A stretch of DNA of 64,000 bases, taken from Aegilops tauschii subsp. strangulata. Lineage: Eukaryota > Streptophyta > Magnoliopsida > Poales > Poaceae. Shown in pieces: positions 43,108 to 55,506 of the stretch. The DNA is taken from assembly GCF_002575655.3 (NCBI RefSeq), contig NC_053039.3, positions 222,475,622 to 222,539,621 on the forward strand. The letters run 5' to 3'. The translations under genes and the position numbers were made by a program. How positions within the stretch are numbered: position 1 is the stretch's first letter; each line of letters begins with the position of its first letter. The notes beneath the pieces were generated by a model. The model was not told where the DNA came from, made no database searches, and saw only the letters and a list, made by a program, of their open reading frames with translations.

Positions 43108-46100
43108 ATGGCCAACGTTGTCCTCAATTTCAACGCGTTCCTAGAGAAAACCAAGCTGAAAGATGATGGCAGCAATTATACGGACTGGGTCCGGAACCTG
43201 AGGCTCATCCTCATAGTAGCCAAGAAAGATTATGTCTTAGAAGCACCGCTAGGTGAAGCACCAATCCCTGAGAACCAAGACGTTATGAACGCTTGGCAGC
43301 AGCGTGTTGATGATTACTCCCTCGTTCAGTGCGACATGCTTTACAGCTTAGAACCGGGTCTCCAAAAGCGTTTCGAGAAACATGGAGCATATGAGATGTT
43401 CGAGGAGCTGAAACTGGTTTTTCAAGCTCATGCCCGGGTCGAGAGATATGAAGTCTCCGACAAGTTCTTCAGCTGTAAAATGGAGGAGAACAGTTCTGTT
43501 AGTGAGCACATACTCAGAATGTCTGGGTTGCACAACCGCTTGTCTCAGCTAGGAGTTAATCTCCCGGATGACACGGTCATTGACAGAATCCTCCAGTCGC
43601 TTCCACCAAGCTACAAGAGCTTTGTGATGAACTACAATATGCAGGGGATGGAAAAGACCATTCCCGAGGTATATTCAATGCTGAAATCAGCGGAAGGGGA
43701 GATCAGAAAAGAACATCAAGTGTTGATGGTAAATAAAACCACTAAGTTCAAGAAGGGCAAGGGTAAGAAAAACTTCAAGAAGGACGGCAAGGGAGTTGCC
43801 GCGCCCGGTAAACCAGTTACCGGGAAGAAGTCAAAGAATGGACCCAAGCCCGAGACTGAGTGCTTTTATTGCAAGGGAAGTGGTCACTGGAAGCGGAACT
43901 TCCCCAAATATTTAGCGGACAAGAAGAAGGCCGGCAACACCCAAGGTATATGTGATATACAAGTAATTGATGTGTACCTTACCAGTACTCGTAGTAGCTC
44001 CTGGGTATTTGATACCGGTGCAGTTGCTCATATTTGTAACTCAAAGCAGGAACTACGGAATAAACGGAGACTGGCAAAGGATGAGGTGACGATGCGCGTC
44101 GGGAATGGTTCCAAGGTCGATGTGATCGCCGTTGGCACGCTACCTCTGCATCTACCCACGGGATTAGTTTTAAACCTCAATAATTGTTATTTAGTGCCAG
44201 CTTTGAGCATGAACATTGTATCTGGATCTCGTTTAATTCGAGATGGCTACTCATTTAAATCTGAGAATAATGGTTGTTCTATTTATTTGAGAGATATGTT
44301 TTATGGTCATGCCCCGCTGGCCAATGGTTTATTTTTGATGAATCTCGAACGTGATGTTCCACATGTTCATAGTGTGAATACCAAAAGATGTAAAGTTGAT
44401 AACGATAGTCCCACATACTTGTGGCACTGCCGCCTTGGTCACATTGGTGTCAAGCGCATGAAGAAGCTCCATGCAGATGGACTTTTGGAGTCTCTTGATT
44501 AGGAATCATTTGACACGTGCGAACCATGCCTCATGGGTAAGATGACCAAGACTCCGTTCTCCGGAACAATGGACCGAGCAACCAACTTATTGGAAATCAT
44601 ACATACCGATGTGTGCGGTCCAATGAGTGTTGAGGCTCGCGGAGGATATCGTTATGTTCTCACTCTCACTGATGATTTAAGTAGATATGGGTATGTCTAC
44701 CTAATGAAACACAAGTCTGAAACCTTTGAAAAGTTCAAGGAATTTCAGAGTGAAGTCGAGAATCAACGTGACAGGAAAATAAAATTCTTACGATGAGATC
44801 GTGGTGGAGAATATTTAAGTCACGAATTTGGTACACACTTAAGGAAATGTGGAATAGTTTCACAACTCACGCCGCCTGGAACACCTCAGAGAAATGGTGT
44901 GTCCGAATGTCGTAATCGCACTCTATTGGATATGGTGCGATCTATGATGTCTCTTACCGATTTACCGCTCTCATTTTGGGGTTATGCTTTAGAGACTGCC
45001 GCATTCACTTTAAATAGGGCACCGTCTAAATCCGTTGAGACGACACCGTATGAATTATGGTTTGGGAAGAAACCTAAGCTGTCGTTTCTAAAAGTTTGGG
45101 GATGCGATGCTTATGTCAAGAAACTTCAACCTGAAAAGCTCGAACCCAAATCGGAAAAATGCGTCTTCATAGGATACTCTAAGGAAACTATTGGGTATAC
45201 CTTCTACCTCAGATCCGAAGGCAAGATCTTCGTTGCCAAGAACGGGTCCTTTCTAGAGAAGGAGTTTCTCTCAAAAGAATTGAGTGGGAGGAAAGTGGAA
45301 CTTGATGAGGTGATAGTCACCCCTTCCGAACCGGAAAGTAGCGCAGCGCGGGAAAATGTTCCTGTGGTGCCTACACCGACTGGGGAGGAAGTTAATGATG
45401 ATGATCATGAAACTTCAGATCAAGTTACTGCACTTCGTAGGTCCACAAGGACACGTTCCGCACCAGAGTGGTACGGCAACCCTGTCCTGGAAATCATGTT
45501 GTTAGACAACGGTGAACCTTCGAACTATGAAGAAGCGATGGCGGGCCCGGATTCCGACAAATGGCTAGAAGCCATGAAATCCGAGATAGAATCCATGTAT
45601 GAAAACAAAGTATGGACTTTGACTGACTTGCCCGATGAGCGGCGAGCCATAGAAAACAAATGGATCTTTAAGAAGAAGACGGACGCAGATGGTAATGTGA
45701 CCATCTACAAAGCTCGACTTGTCGCTAAGGGTTATCGACAAGTTCAAGGGGTTGACTATGATGAGACTTTCTCACCCGTAGCGAAGCTGAAGTCCGTCCG
45801 AATCATGTTAGCAATTGCCGCATACTATGATTATGAGATATGGCAGATGGACGTCAAAACGGCATTCCTTAACGGCTTCCTTAAGGAAGAGTTGTATATG
45901 ATGCAGCCGGAAGGTTTTGTCGATCCTAAGAATGCTAACAAAGTATGCAAGCTCCAACGCTCAATCTATGGGCTGGTGCAAGCATCTCGGAGTTGGAACA
46001 TTCGCTTTGATGAGATGATCAAAGCGTTTGGGTTCACACAGACTTATGGAGAAGCCTGTGTTTACAAGAAAGTGAGTGGGAGCTCTGTAGCATTTCTCAT

Positions 46101-47087
46101 ATTATATGTGGATGACATATTGTTGATGGGAAATGATATAGAATTCTTGGAGAGTATAAAGGCCTATTTGAATAAGTGTTTTTCAATGAAGGACCTTGGA
46201 GAAGCTGCTTATATATTAGGCATCAAGATCTATAGAGATAGATCAAGATGCCTCATTGGTCTTTCACAGAGTACATACCTTGACAAGATATTGAAGAAGT
46301 TCAATATGGATCAGTCCAAGAAGGGGTTCTTGCCTGTATTGCAAGGTGTGCAGTTGAGCACGGCTCAATGCCCGACCACGGCAGAAGATATAGAAGAGAT
46401 GAGTGTCATCCCCTATGCCTCGGCCATAGGGTCTATTATGTATGCCATGCTGTGTACCAGACCTGATGTAAACCTTGCCGTAAGTTTGGTAGGAAGGTAC
46501 CAAAGTAATCCCGGCAAGGAACACTGGACAGCGGTCAAGAATATCCTGAAGTACCTGAAGAGGACTAAGGATATGTTTCTCGTTTATGGAGGTGACGAAG
46601 AGCTCGTCGTAAAGGGTTACGTCGACGCTAGCTTCGACACAGATCTGGATGACTCGAAGTCACAAACCGGATACGTGTATATTTTGAATGGAGGAGCAGT
46701 AAGCTGGTGCAGTTGCAAGCAAAGCGTCGTGGCGGGATCTACATGTGAAGCGGAGTACATGGCAGCCTCGGAGGCAGCACAGGAAGCAGTCTGGATGAAG
46801 GAGTTCATTACCGACCTAGGGGTGATTGCCAATGCGCGGGCCCAATGACTCTCTTCTGTGACAACACTGGAGCTATTGCCCTTGCGAAGGAGCCCAGGTT
46901 TCACAGGAAGACCAGGCATATCAAGCGTCGCTTCAACTCCATTCGTGAAAGTGTTCAAAATGGAGACATAGATATTTGTAAAGTACATACGGACCTGAAT
47001 GTAGCAGATCCGTTGACTAAACCTCTCCCTAGGGCAAAACATGATCAACACCAGGACGCAATGGGTGTTCGATTCATCACAATGTAA
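43108..47087 (+). pseudogene. Copia gag-pol polyprotein (GAG-PR-IN-RT-RH), Angela type
   Basis: ATG at 43108 starts MANVVLNFNAFLEKTKL, a Copia gag (UBN2-like, about 43108-43740). The zinc knuckle CFYCKGSGHWKRNF has Phe in place of its last Cys (codon 43900). Protease has VFDTGAVAHIC (Asp at 44011). Integrase has its H-H-C-C region (about 44420-44530), IHTDVCGPM near 44600 and NGVSECRN near 44890. RT has WQMDVKTAFLNG and YVDDILLMGN (about 46105). RNase H has VDASFDTDLDDSKSQTGY near 46620, and the tail is VADPLTKPLPRAK. Lesions are TAG at 44500-44502, TGA at 44794-44796 and a frameshift near 46835. The PR-IN-RT order defines Copia. Confidence 0.93.
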
Positions 47088-47103
47088 CTAGATTATTGAC
47101 TCT

Positions 47104-47119
47104 AGTGCAAGTGGGAGAC
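47104..47119 (+). promoter_or_regulatory. Polypurine tract of Copia H
   Basis: AGTGCAAGTGGGAGAC directly before TGTTGGAAAT. The same tract precedes LTR A at 1625-1640. Confidence 0.75.
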
Positions 47120-48834
47120 TGTTGGAAATATGCCCTAGAGGCAATAATAAATGGTTATTATTATATTTCTTTGTTCATGATAATTGTCTATTATTCATGC
47201 TATAATTGTATTGTCCGGAAATCGTAATACATGTGTGAATACATAGACCACAACATGTCCCTAGTAAGCCTCTAGTTGACTAGCTCGTTGATCAACAGAT
47301 AGTCATGGTTTCCTGACTATGGACATTGGATGTCATTGATAACGGGATCACATCATTAGGAGAATGATGTGATGGACAAGACCCAATCCTAAGCATAGCA
47401 TAAAAGATCGTGTAGTTTCGTTTGCTAGAGCTTTTCCAATGTCAAGTATCTTTTCCTTAGACCATGAGATCGTGCAACTCCCGGATACCGTAGGAGTGCT
47501 TTGGGTGTGCCAAACGTCACAACATAACTGGGTGACTATAAAGGTGCACTACGGGTATCTCCGAAAGTGTCTGTTGGGTTGGCACGGATCGAGACTGGGA
47601 TTTGTCACTCCGTGTGACGGAGAGGTATCTCTGGGCCCACTCGGTAATGCATCATCATAATGAGCTCAATGTGACTAAGGCATTAGTCACGGGATCATGC
47701 ATTGCGGTACGAGTAAAGAGACTTGCCGGTAACGAGATTGAACAAGGTATTGGGATACCGACGATCGAATCTCGGGCAAGTAACATACCGATTGACAAAG
47801 GGAATTGTATACGGGATTGATTGAATCCTCGACACCGTGGTTCATCCGATGAGATCATCGTGGAACATGTGGGAGCCAACATGGGTATCCAGATCCTGCT
47901 GTTGGTTATTGACCGGAGAGGCGTCTCGGTCATGTCTGCATGTCTCCCGAACCCGTAGGGTCTACACACTTAAGGTCCGGTGACGCTAGGGTTGTAGAGA
48001 TATATGTATGCGGAAACCCGAAAGTTGTTCGGAGTCCCGGATGAGATCCCGGACGTCACGAGAGGTTCCGGAATGGTCCGGAGGTGAAGAATTATATATA
48101 GGAAGTCCAGTTTCGGCCACCGGGAAAGTTTCGGGGGTTACCGGTATTGTATTGGGACCACCGGAAGGGTCCCGGGGGTCCACGGGTGGGGCCACCTATC
48201 CCGGAGGGCCCTGTGGGCTGAAAGTGGAAGGGAACCAGCCCTTAGTGGGCTGGGGCGCCCCCCTTGGGCCTCCCCCCCATGCGCCTAGGGTTGGGAACCC
48301 TGGGGGGAGTTCCCCCTTGCCTTGGGGGGCAAGGCAACCCCTTCCCCCCTTGTGGCCGCCGCCCCCCCTTGAGATCCCATCTCTTGGGGCCGGCGCCCCC
48401 CCAGGGGGCCTATATAAAGGGGGGGGAGGGCAGCACACAACAGCCTTGGGCGCCTCCCTCCTCCCCTGCAACACCTCTCTCTCTCTCTCGCAGAAGCTTA
48501 GCAAAGCCCTGCCGAGACCCGCTACATCCACCACCACGCCGTCGTGCTGTTGGATCTCCATCAACCTCTCCTTCCCCCTTGCTGGATCAAGAAGGAGGAG
48601 ACGTCGCTGCACCGTACGTGTGTTGAACGCGGAGGTGCCGTCCGTTCGGCACTCGGTCATCGGTGATTTGGATCACGGCGAGTACGACTCCGTCATCCAC
48701 GTTCATTGGAACGCTTCCGCTCGCGATCTACAAGGGTATGTAGATGCACTCCCGTCCCCTCGTTGCTAGTATACTCCATAGATGCATCTTGGTGAACGTA
48801 GGAAAATTTTAAAATTATGCTACGATTCCCAACA
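47120..48834 (+). repeat. 3' LTR of Copia H (1715 bp)
   Basis: TGTTGGAAATATGCCC to TTCCCAACA. TATATAAA lies at 48411-48418. A C/T-rich leader with CTCTCTCTCTCTCTC follows. GAACC at 48835-48839 would be the right target duplication; the left copy is lost with the 5' LTR start. Confidence 0.95.
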
Positions 48835-51621
48835 GAACCAACTTCAACTTCACCTGCAACTAGCAACGCTATAAGAAGGGCTGAGCAAAAGCGGTAACTT
48901 AGCCAAACAACGGTTTGCTAGGAAAGGATGGTTAGAGGCTTGGCATGGCAATATGGGAGACATGATATAGCAAGTGGTAGGTAGCGCAGCATGGCAATAG
49001 AATGAACAACTAGCAAAGCAAAGATAGAAGTGATTTCGAGGGTATGGTCATCTTGCCTGCAAGGTTCTCAGAGTTGTCGAAAGCTTGACCCTCGTAAGCG
49101 TACTCAACAGGTTCCTCGTTCACAAAATCGTCTCCCGGATCTACCCACAACAAGAACACAAGCAACGGAACCACAATCAATCACGGGAAATGCACAAGCA
49201 ACATGATGCAAAACATGTATGATATGCGATGCATATGCGTGCTCCGGAAGAAAAATGATGAACAAGGCAGTAACTTGGCAAACCAAGCATGCCACTGGAA
49301 AGATGAGATGATTTCGGTTGAAATCGATATAAAGATCACCGAAAACGTATGCACGGTTTGCAAATGGCAAGCAAAACAAGAATGCCACGATTCTGTGATT
49401 AACAGCATGTTAGCACTTAGAATACAACAAGTAACTATGCTACAGCACTCCAACGTAACAACAAAGCATATGACAGTAATCTACAGGAGATGCTTGACAA
49501 AAGATGAACACTGAGCTACGGCTAGATCACACCATAACAGGTTTAAACAAGCATGGCAAAAGTGCAAAAGATATCAGGTTCACAGACTTGGTGAAATTAC
49601 TGGACATGGCTGAAACAGCATCAGGTAGCAATGTTTAGAGCAAGCTAAACACATGCTACAGGAAACTAACATAGCAAAACAAGGCATGGAAAGAATTTAC
49701 TAAATGCATAGAACAAAAGTCCCTTACTGACCATAAGCCAAAATGGACCCGAAGATATGATGGCAACCATGTAAACATAGCAAGTTTCGTTAACAGGTTT
49801 CAGACTTGGCAGAAAACAGAGCATGGCAGAAATAGTATTATGAAGGCATCTTGGTGAGCTTGATGCACTCACCACAAAGCAATGCATGACAAAACAAGCA
49901 TACCTACAGAAAGATGGCATGTTTATGAAGCTATCCATGGCAAGACAAAATACATAGCATGTATGAAACAACTACAACAACCTTGGCAAAATTGAATAAC
50001 ACGTAAACAATCTGCCAGAAATATTTTATACCAAAAGTAGAGCAAGATTAAGGCATGCTAGGGCAATCCATAATTGCAAACAGGGGCATGAATGGATATA
50101 TCACAACTATATCTACAAAACATCCTTACTGAACATCACCAAAAGGAGCATGGATCTCTCTGTAGCTATATGGATACATAGCAACAAAATAACAGCAGTC
50201 ACCTAAAATTAGAAACATCACGAAGCCTAGTTTGCATGCTTGTGTTAGTCACCACAGAGACCACAAAAATACATGGCATACACCTCTATAAATATGGCAT
50301 GGCATACATCAAAACACATGTAGAGCTCATGCCCATAAGATGCACACATCAATAGCAACAAAAATAACAAATCCTCATCTTCTGATAAGTAACAGCAGTT
50401 AACAGCATATAGCACTCTTGCACCAGAGATTTGGGCATCAAGATGGACTCAAATGAACATGGCACAATGGAACAAAATGAAGAGCATCTCGAGTCAAACA
50501 TTTCGATATATTACACGCGTGAAACGGAGCAGCATGCACAGAGTTATGATGCGATGAACAGAGCAATAATATGCAAAAATATCGGGACTTGGAAGATTTC
50601 GGGGGAGGGAGAAAGGTCAACCCTGGTCGATTGGATCTGGCGCGGCACTATTCAACGGAGACGGCGCGGCTCGCCGGAGCTTCGGGCAAGGGAGGAGAAG
50701 GAGGCGTCGGGGACGGCATCGGGGCACGCCGGCGCGGTGGAAGAGAGGAGCTCGCCGGGCTCGGGCGCCGGTGCGGGACGCCGGCGGAGGCGGACGGCGG
50801 GGCGCGCGCTCCGGCGCTGGCGGCGATGGCGTCGGGCGGAGAGGAGAGAGGAAGCCGGGCGGCGGGGGAGCGGCGACCCGGGCGGCGGCGGCGCGGGCAG
50901 CGGGGGCCGCGCGTGGGCTCACCGGGCCGCGGGCGTACGGGCGGCGGCGTGGACACGTGGCGGGCGGTGAGTGGGCGAGGGCGGCGGCGCAGTTCGTCCG
51001 GCTCGGGCCGGACGTGTCCGGCGGCGCGAGGGGAGCGGGCTAGAGTTTCATCTGCGCGAGAAATTTGGGAGAGACACATATTTATAGGTAGAGGGAGCTA
51101 GGAGGCTCCAAATGGAGTGCGGTTTTCGCCCACACGATCGTGATCGAATGACTTAGAGCATGGAGGAGACCTAGAGGGGTTTTGGGCTGTTTGGAGGGGG
51201 GTTTTGCTGCAACACACAAAAGGACTTTGCGGTTACCCGGTTAACCGTTGGAGCATCAAACGACCTCCAAATGGAATGAAACTTGACAGGTGGTCTACCG
51301 GTGGTATACCAAGGCCACTTGGCAAACCTCGGTCCATTCCGAGAACGTTTAACAGCCGCTCACGAAAAGAAACGAAAAGGGGTGCGTTGGAGAAGGTGGG
51401 AGTGCCGGATTGCAAAACGGATAAGGAGGAAAATGCTCGGATGCAAAAGACGAACACGTACGCAAATGCAATGCACATGATGACATGATATGAGATGCAT
51501 GACATGAACAAAATGCAAAACGAAAAACAAAACCCGACCATGAAGGGCATATCATAGCACATAGCCGAAAATGGCAAGAGTTGGAGTTACAAATATGGAA
51601 AGTTACATCCGGGGTGTTACA
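48835..51621 (-). repeat. Element I: Tekay-type Gypsy LTR, minus orientation, cut by Copia H
   Basis: On the minus strand it starts TGTAACACCCCGGATGTAAC at 51621 and runs at least 2.8 kb to the H junction. It shares with LTR D the words TTCTCGGAATGG, GTGTGGGCGAAAACCGC and CTCCTAGCTCCCTCTA, and a GC-rich block (50630-51050). The sequence beyond 51621 is not a purine tract, so this is a 5' or solo LTR rather than a 3' LTR. It sits in the gag of element J; GAGAC at 51622-51626 is a candidate duplication. Arg/Ala-rich open frames in the GC-rich part are not genes. Confidence 0.75.
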
Positions 51622-51689
51622 GAGACGCGCGCCTCGTCATAGATCGATGCCACGACGATCTCCACCAGGCCGACGGGTGCGGCGGCCTC
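51622..51689 (+). pseudogene. Element J gag, fragment left of insertion K
   Basis: From 51624 a frame reads DARLVIDRCHDDLHQADGCG. After skipping K (one GCCTC copy removed) it continues in the same frame at 60925 with NVDEPALGVGGCLPFEVGYPAF. This is the N-terminal region of a Tat-type gag. Confidence 0.72.
51685..51689 (+). repeat. Target-site duplication of element K, left copy (GCCTC)
   Basis: GCCTC precedes TGAGGGAGTCC and recurs at 60920-60924. Removing K and one copy restores a continuous gag frame of J. Confidence 0.9.
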
Positions 51690-52161
51690 TGAGGGAGTCC
51701 TGGATTATGGGGTCCCCGGGCATCCGGGCTATGTGACATGGCCGGACTGATGGGCCATGAATGTACAAGATAGAAGGCCTTCCCTCGTGTCCGGAAGGGA
51801 CTCTCCTTTGCGTGCATGGCAAGCTTGGCGTCCGGATGTGTAGTTTCCTTTCTTTGTCAACCGACTCTGTACAACCCTAGGCCCCTCCGGTGTCTATATA
51901 AACTGGATGGTTTAGTCTATAGAGGCTAAGAAAAATCATACAGGCTAGAAATATAGGGTTTAGCCATTACGATCTCGATGTAGATCAACTCTTGTAACCC
52001 CTATACTCATCAAAGTCAATCAACCAGGAAGTAGGGTATTACCTCCATTGAGAGGGCCCGAACCTGGGTAAACATCGTGTCCCCTGCCTCCTGTTACCTT
52101 AGATCCTCAGACGCACAGTTCGGGACCCCCTACCCGAGATCGGCTGGTTTTGATACCGACA
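51690..52161 (+). repeat. 5' LTR of element K (472 bp)
   Basis: TGAGGGAGTCCTGGATTA to TGATACCGACA, with TATATAAA at 51895-51902. Confidence 0.93.
51895..51902 (+). promoter_or_regulatory. TATA box in 5' LTR of element K
   Basis: TATATAAA in CGGTGTCTATATAAACTGG; same context at 60653-60660 in the 3' LTR. Confidence 0.65.
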
Positions 52162-52162
52162 T

Positions 52163-52180
52163 TGGTGCTTTCATTGAGAG
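52163..52180 (+). promoter_or_regulatory. Primer binding site of element K
   Basis: TGGTGCTTTCATTGAGAG begins one base after the LTR, starting with the TGG expected opposite a tRNA CCA end. It differs from the site of family 1 element E, so the two families use different primers. Confidence 0.75.
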
Positions 52181-52208
52181 TTCCACTGTGTCGTCAACGG
52201 AAGGCTCG

Positions 52209-54780
52209 ATGGCTCGTTCGATCATCTTCAACGATGCCGTTTCCGAGGAAGCTTTCCTCCCCGGCCAGATTTTTGTATTCGGTGGCTTCGTTCTGCGGGC
52301 CAACTTGATTGGCCATCTCGAACAGATCGACATGCCCCTAGTCATCAGATCAGCTTCGGGAACATAAATTATGTCGATGATATCCGAGGAGACGTGATCT
52401 TCAAAGGGTTCGCGGCCCCGACCACGGCTCTAGCCTCATATGTGAAGCGAAGCACCAGGTCTAAAGATGGGAGTTTGGAGCCCACCGGACTCTCCGCTGT
52501 AAACCGCACTATCGAGGATCCGGAGGCGGTTATGTCCACGGCAAACTCGGAATCAGACCGGGTTCCCCCTATCATTGAAAGGCCGGACTCGCCCCCAAAC
52601 TCCAGTTCCGAACTCTCGAAGTCCGTGCCAAGTAGGCGTGGCCAGGAGGCTTTCACCCCGGCCAGCCCCGCGGACTCTCGCTTGCACGTCCAAACCTCAC
52701 TCTTAAACGAGGCTCTGGACTTAATGCGATGGCTCGCCATTATAGAGGAATCACTTCTGAATTACGCCCAGCCCGGACTAGGGGCTGAGAGCGGGGAATT
52801 TTATGTCCCACCCACCACCACTTCATAGCCATTGTCAAAGATTTAACCGACATGCTGGACTACGCCTCCGAAGGCATCGACGGCATGGATGACGATGCCG
52901 GAGACGAACAAGGCCAAGACCCGCCGTTTACTGGACGTTGGACGGCCACCTCCACATATGACGTGTATATGGTGGACACACCCAAAGAGGATGACGGCGA
53001 CGGCAGGAAGGATCCGATTGAGGACAAGCCTGCTGAGGCACCTCCAAAGCGTCGATGTCAGCGCCGCCGCTCAAAATCGTGTCGCGGAAAAGACAGCAAT
53101 ACCGGCACCGGAGACAATGACACTCCAGAGAACGCTGAAGACCCCGAAGCCCCCATCGAGCCAGCATCCGAACATGATGATTGGGAGGATGGGCAAGTTA
53201 ACCCCGACGATCCTGTCGAGAACGAGGAATCGGAGGATAGTAACTATCTACCGATCTCTGAGGATGATGTGAGCCTCGGCGACGAAGACTTCATCATGCC
53301 AGAGGAACCCCTCGAGCAGGAGCGCTTTAAGCGCTGGCTAATCGCCACTATGAGAAGCCTAGAAAAGAAGCAGCAACAACTTTAAGCTGAACAGGACACG
53401 CTCAATGACAGATGGACTAAAGTCCAGGCAGCCGAGGAATACGGCCTCAAGCGCCCAACTAAGAGCTACCCGAGACGCAAGCAACTTCCACAATTTGACG
53501 ACGAGGACCTTGAGCCAATACCGCCAAAGTATAAACCTGCTGACGAACCTGACCGACCACCACGTGGACGGGACAGAGCGGCTACTTACGCCGAACACCA
53601 GCCCGCGCCACCCCGCCGTCGAGGCAAGGAGGTAGCGGCTCCGGGCTACACCTACGACCTATGCAAGGACCTCGACAGTGGAGCCGGTCAGACCAGATCA
53701 ATCTATGGATCAAGGGGATGTGCTCCAACGCGGGAGGACGACCATCAGGCCCGGCGCGGTGAGCATAATCTCACCCGGGCTGAAAACCGAACACGGATGC
53801 CGTCCGAACTCCATGGTGACGTCGCCCGATACAGAGGCGCCACACACCCCCTATGCTTTAGTGATGAGGTAATGGAGCACCAGTTCCCAGAAGGGTTTAA
53901 ACCCATGAACATTGAATCATACGATGGAACGACAGATCCTGCAGTATGGATCGAAGATTTTCTTCTCTATATCCACATGGCTCGCGGTGACGATCTCCAT
54001 GCCATCAAGTACCTCCCCCTAAAACTCAAGGGACCAGCACGGCACTGGTTAAACAGCCTCCCAAAAAACTCTATTGGCAACTGGGAAGATTTGGAAGATG
54101 CCTTTAGAGACAACTTACAAGGTACCTATGTCCGGCCTCCAGACGCCGATGACCTTAGTCACATAGTCTAGCAGCCCGGAAGCTCTGGACCAGGTTCTTA
54201 ATTAAAAAGAACCAAATCGTGGATTGTCCGGATGTCGAAGCCCTCGCGGCCTTTAAACACAGCGTCCGAGACAAGTGGCTCACCCGACACCTCGGCCAAG
54301 AATAACCGAAGTCCATGGCAGCCCTTACCGCACTCATGACCCGCTTTTGCGCGGGAGAAGATAGCTGGCTCGCTCGTAGAAGCAACAACACTAGCAACCC
54401 TGGCACCTCCGAAGCCAGAGATGGCAATGGCAAGCCACGATGCAACAGACACAAGCGTCAAAGCAATAAGGAAGATACAAAAGACATGGCGGTCAACGCC
54501 GGATTCAGTGGCTCTAAACCCGGTCAGCGGAAGAATCCATTCAAAGGAAACAAGGATGGTCCATCTAGTTTGGATAGAATACTCGATCGGCCTTGCTAGA
54601 TTCATGGAACCCCTGACAAGCCTACCAATCATACCAACAGAAATTGTTGGGTCTTCAAACAGGCCGGTAAGCTAAACACCGAACATAAGGGGAAAGGGCC
54701 GCCCAGCAAGGACGACGATGAAGAGCCTCGCCCACTGAACATAGGGGGACAGAAGAACCCCCGCCCTCCCCCGAGGTAAA
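52209..54780 (+). pseudogene. Tat-type gag of element K, family 2
   Basis: The probable ATG at 52209 starts MARSIIFNDAVSEEAF. A frameshift near 52365 leads into a Ser/Pro-rich part (to 52828). From 52852 comes a very acidic Asp/Glu/Pro-rich region. The gag core is GFKPMNIESYDGTTDPAVWI ... ARHWLNSLPKNSIGNWEDLE at about 53890-54100. A C-IHG...H....C finger is near 54594-54650. Stops are TAA near 52365 and TAG at 52826, TAA at 53383, and TAG at 54169 and 54597. The core is the capsid-like domain of Tat gags; the acidic N-terminal region is a family feature. Confidence 0.8.
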
Positions 54781-55506
54781 ATGGTGAATATGATATATGC
54801 TACACATATCCCCAAGAGGGAGAGCAAGCGCGCAATACGGGACACCTATGCCATAGAGCCTGTCGCCCCAAAATTCAACCCATGGTCAGCCTGCCCGATC
54901 ACTTTCAATCGCAGAGACCACCCGACCAGTATCCATCATGGAGGTTCGGCAGCATTGGTCCTCGATCCAATTATCGACGGATTCCATCTCACGCGAGTCC
55001 TTATGGACGGCGGTAGCAACCTTAACCTGCTTTATCAGGACACTGTCCGCAAAATGGGCATCGATCCGTCAAGAATCAAGCCCACCAAAACCACCTTCAA
55101 AGGAGTGATACCCGGCGTAGAGGCCTGTTGCACAGGATGCATAACGCTGGAAGTCGTCTTTGGCTCACCAGATAACTTCTGAAGCGAAGACATGCTCTTT
55201 GACATCATCCCTTTCCGCATTGGCTATCATGCACTGCTCGGACGAACCGCTTTCGCCCGTTTCAATGCAGTCCCGCACTATGCTTATCTAATGCTCAAGA
55301 TGCCTGGACCACGCGGCGTTATAAGAGCCAATGGAAACACAGAGCGCTCCCTCCGTACTGAGGGGCATACTGCGGCCCTCGCAGCCGAAGTACAGGGTGG
55401 ACTCATTAAGCCGAATACAACATCGGCAGTCAAGCCCCAGGACACTGTCAAAGGAGTCCAGACTACCCTGCAGAATGGCAGTCCGGCTCGTCCAGAGCTA
55501 GAGTAG
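54781..55506 (+). pseudogene. Tat-type aspartic protease of element K
   Basis: The frame reads PITFNRRDHPTSIHHGGSAA and then VLMDGGSNLNLLY, with the protease motif D-G-G near 55006. GYHALLGRTAFARFNAVPHY and LKMPGPRGVI follow. A TGA at 55180 interrupts it where an Arg codon (CGA) is expected from context. It ends at TAG 55504-55506. In E the homologous frame continues into RT; here nothing RT-like follows. Confidence 0.82.

Larger units (their letters stand above)
41103..48834 (+). mobile_element. Element H: Angela-type Copia retrotransposon with truncated 5' LTR
   Basis: The order is partial 5' LTR (41103-41795), primer site, leader, gag-protease-integrase-RT-RNase H (43108-47087), purine tract and full 3' LTR (47120-48834). 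Overlapping LTR parts differ by only about 1% by eye, making H the youngest insertion here. The first ~1020 bases of the 5' LTR are missing and element G abuts directly. Gag-pol has two stops and a frameshift. It cuts the minus-strand LTR I on its right. Confidence 0.93.

Noticed and set aside
48110..48420. Possible CRISPR or satellite array from repeated GGGCCC-like words
   Set aside because: This is LTR sequence of a plant retrotransposon; there are no regular repeats with unique spacers.
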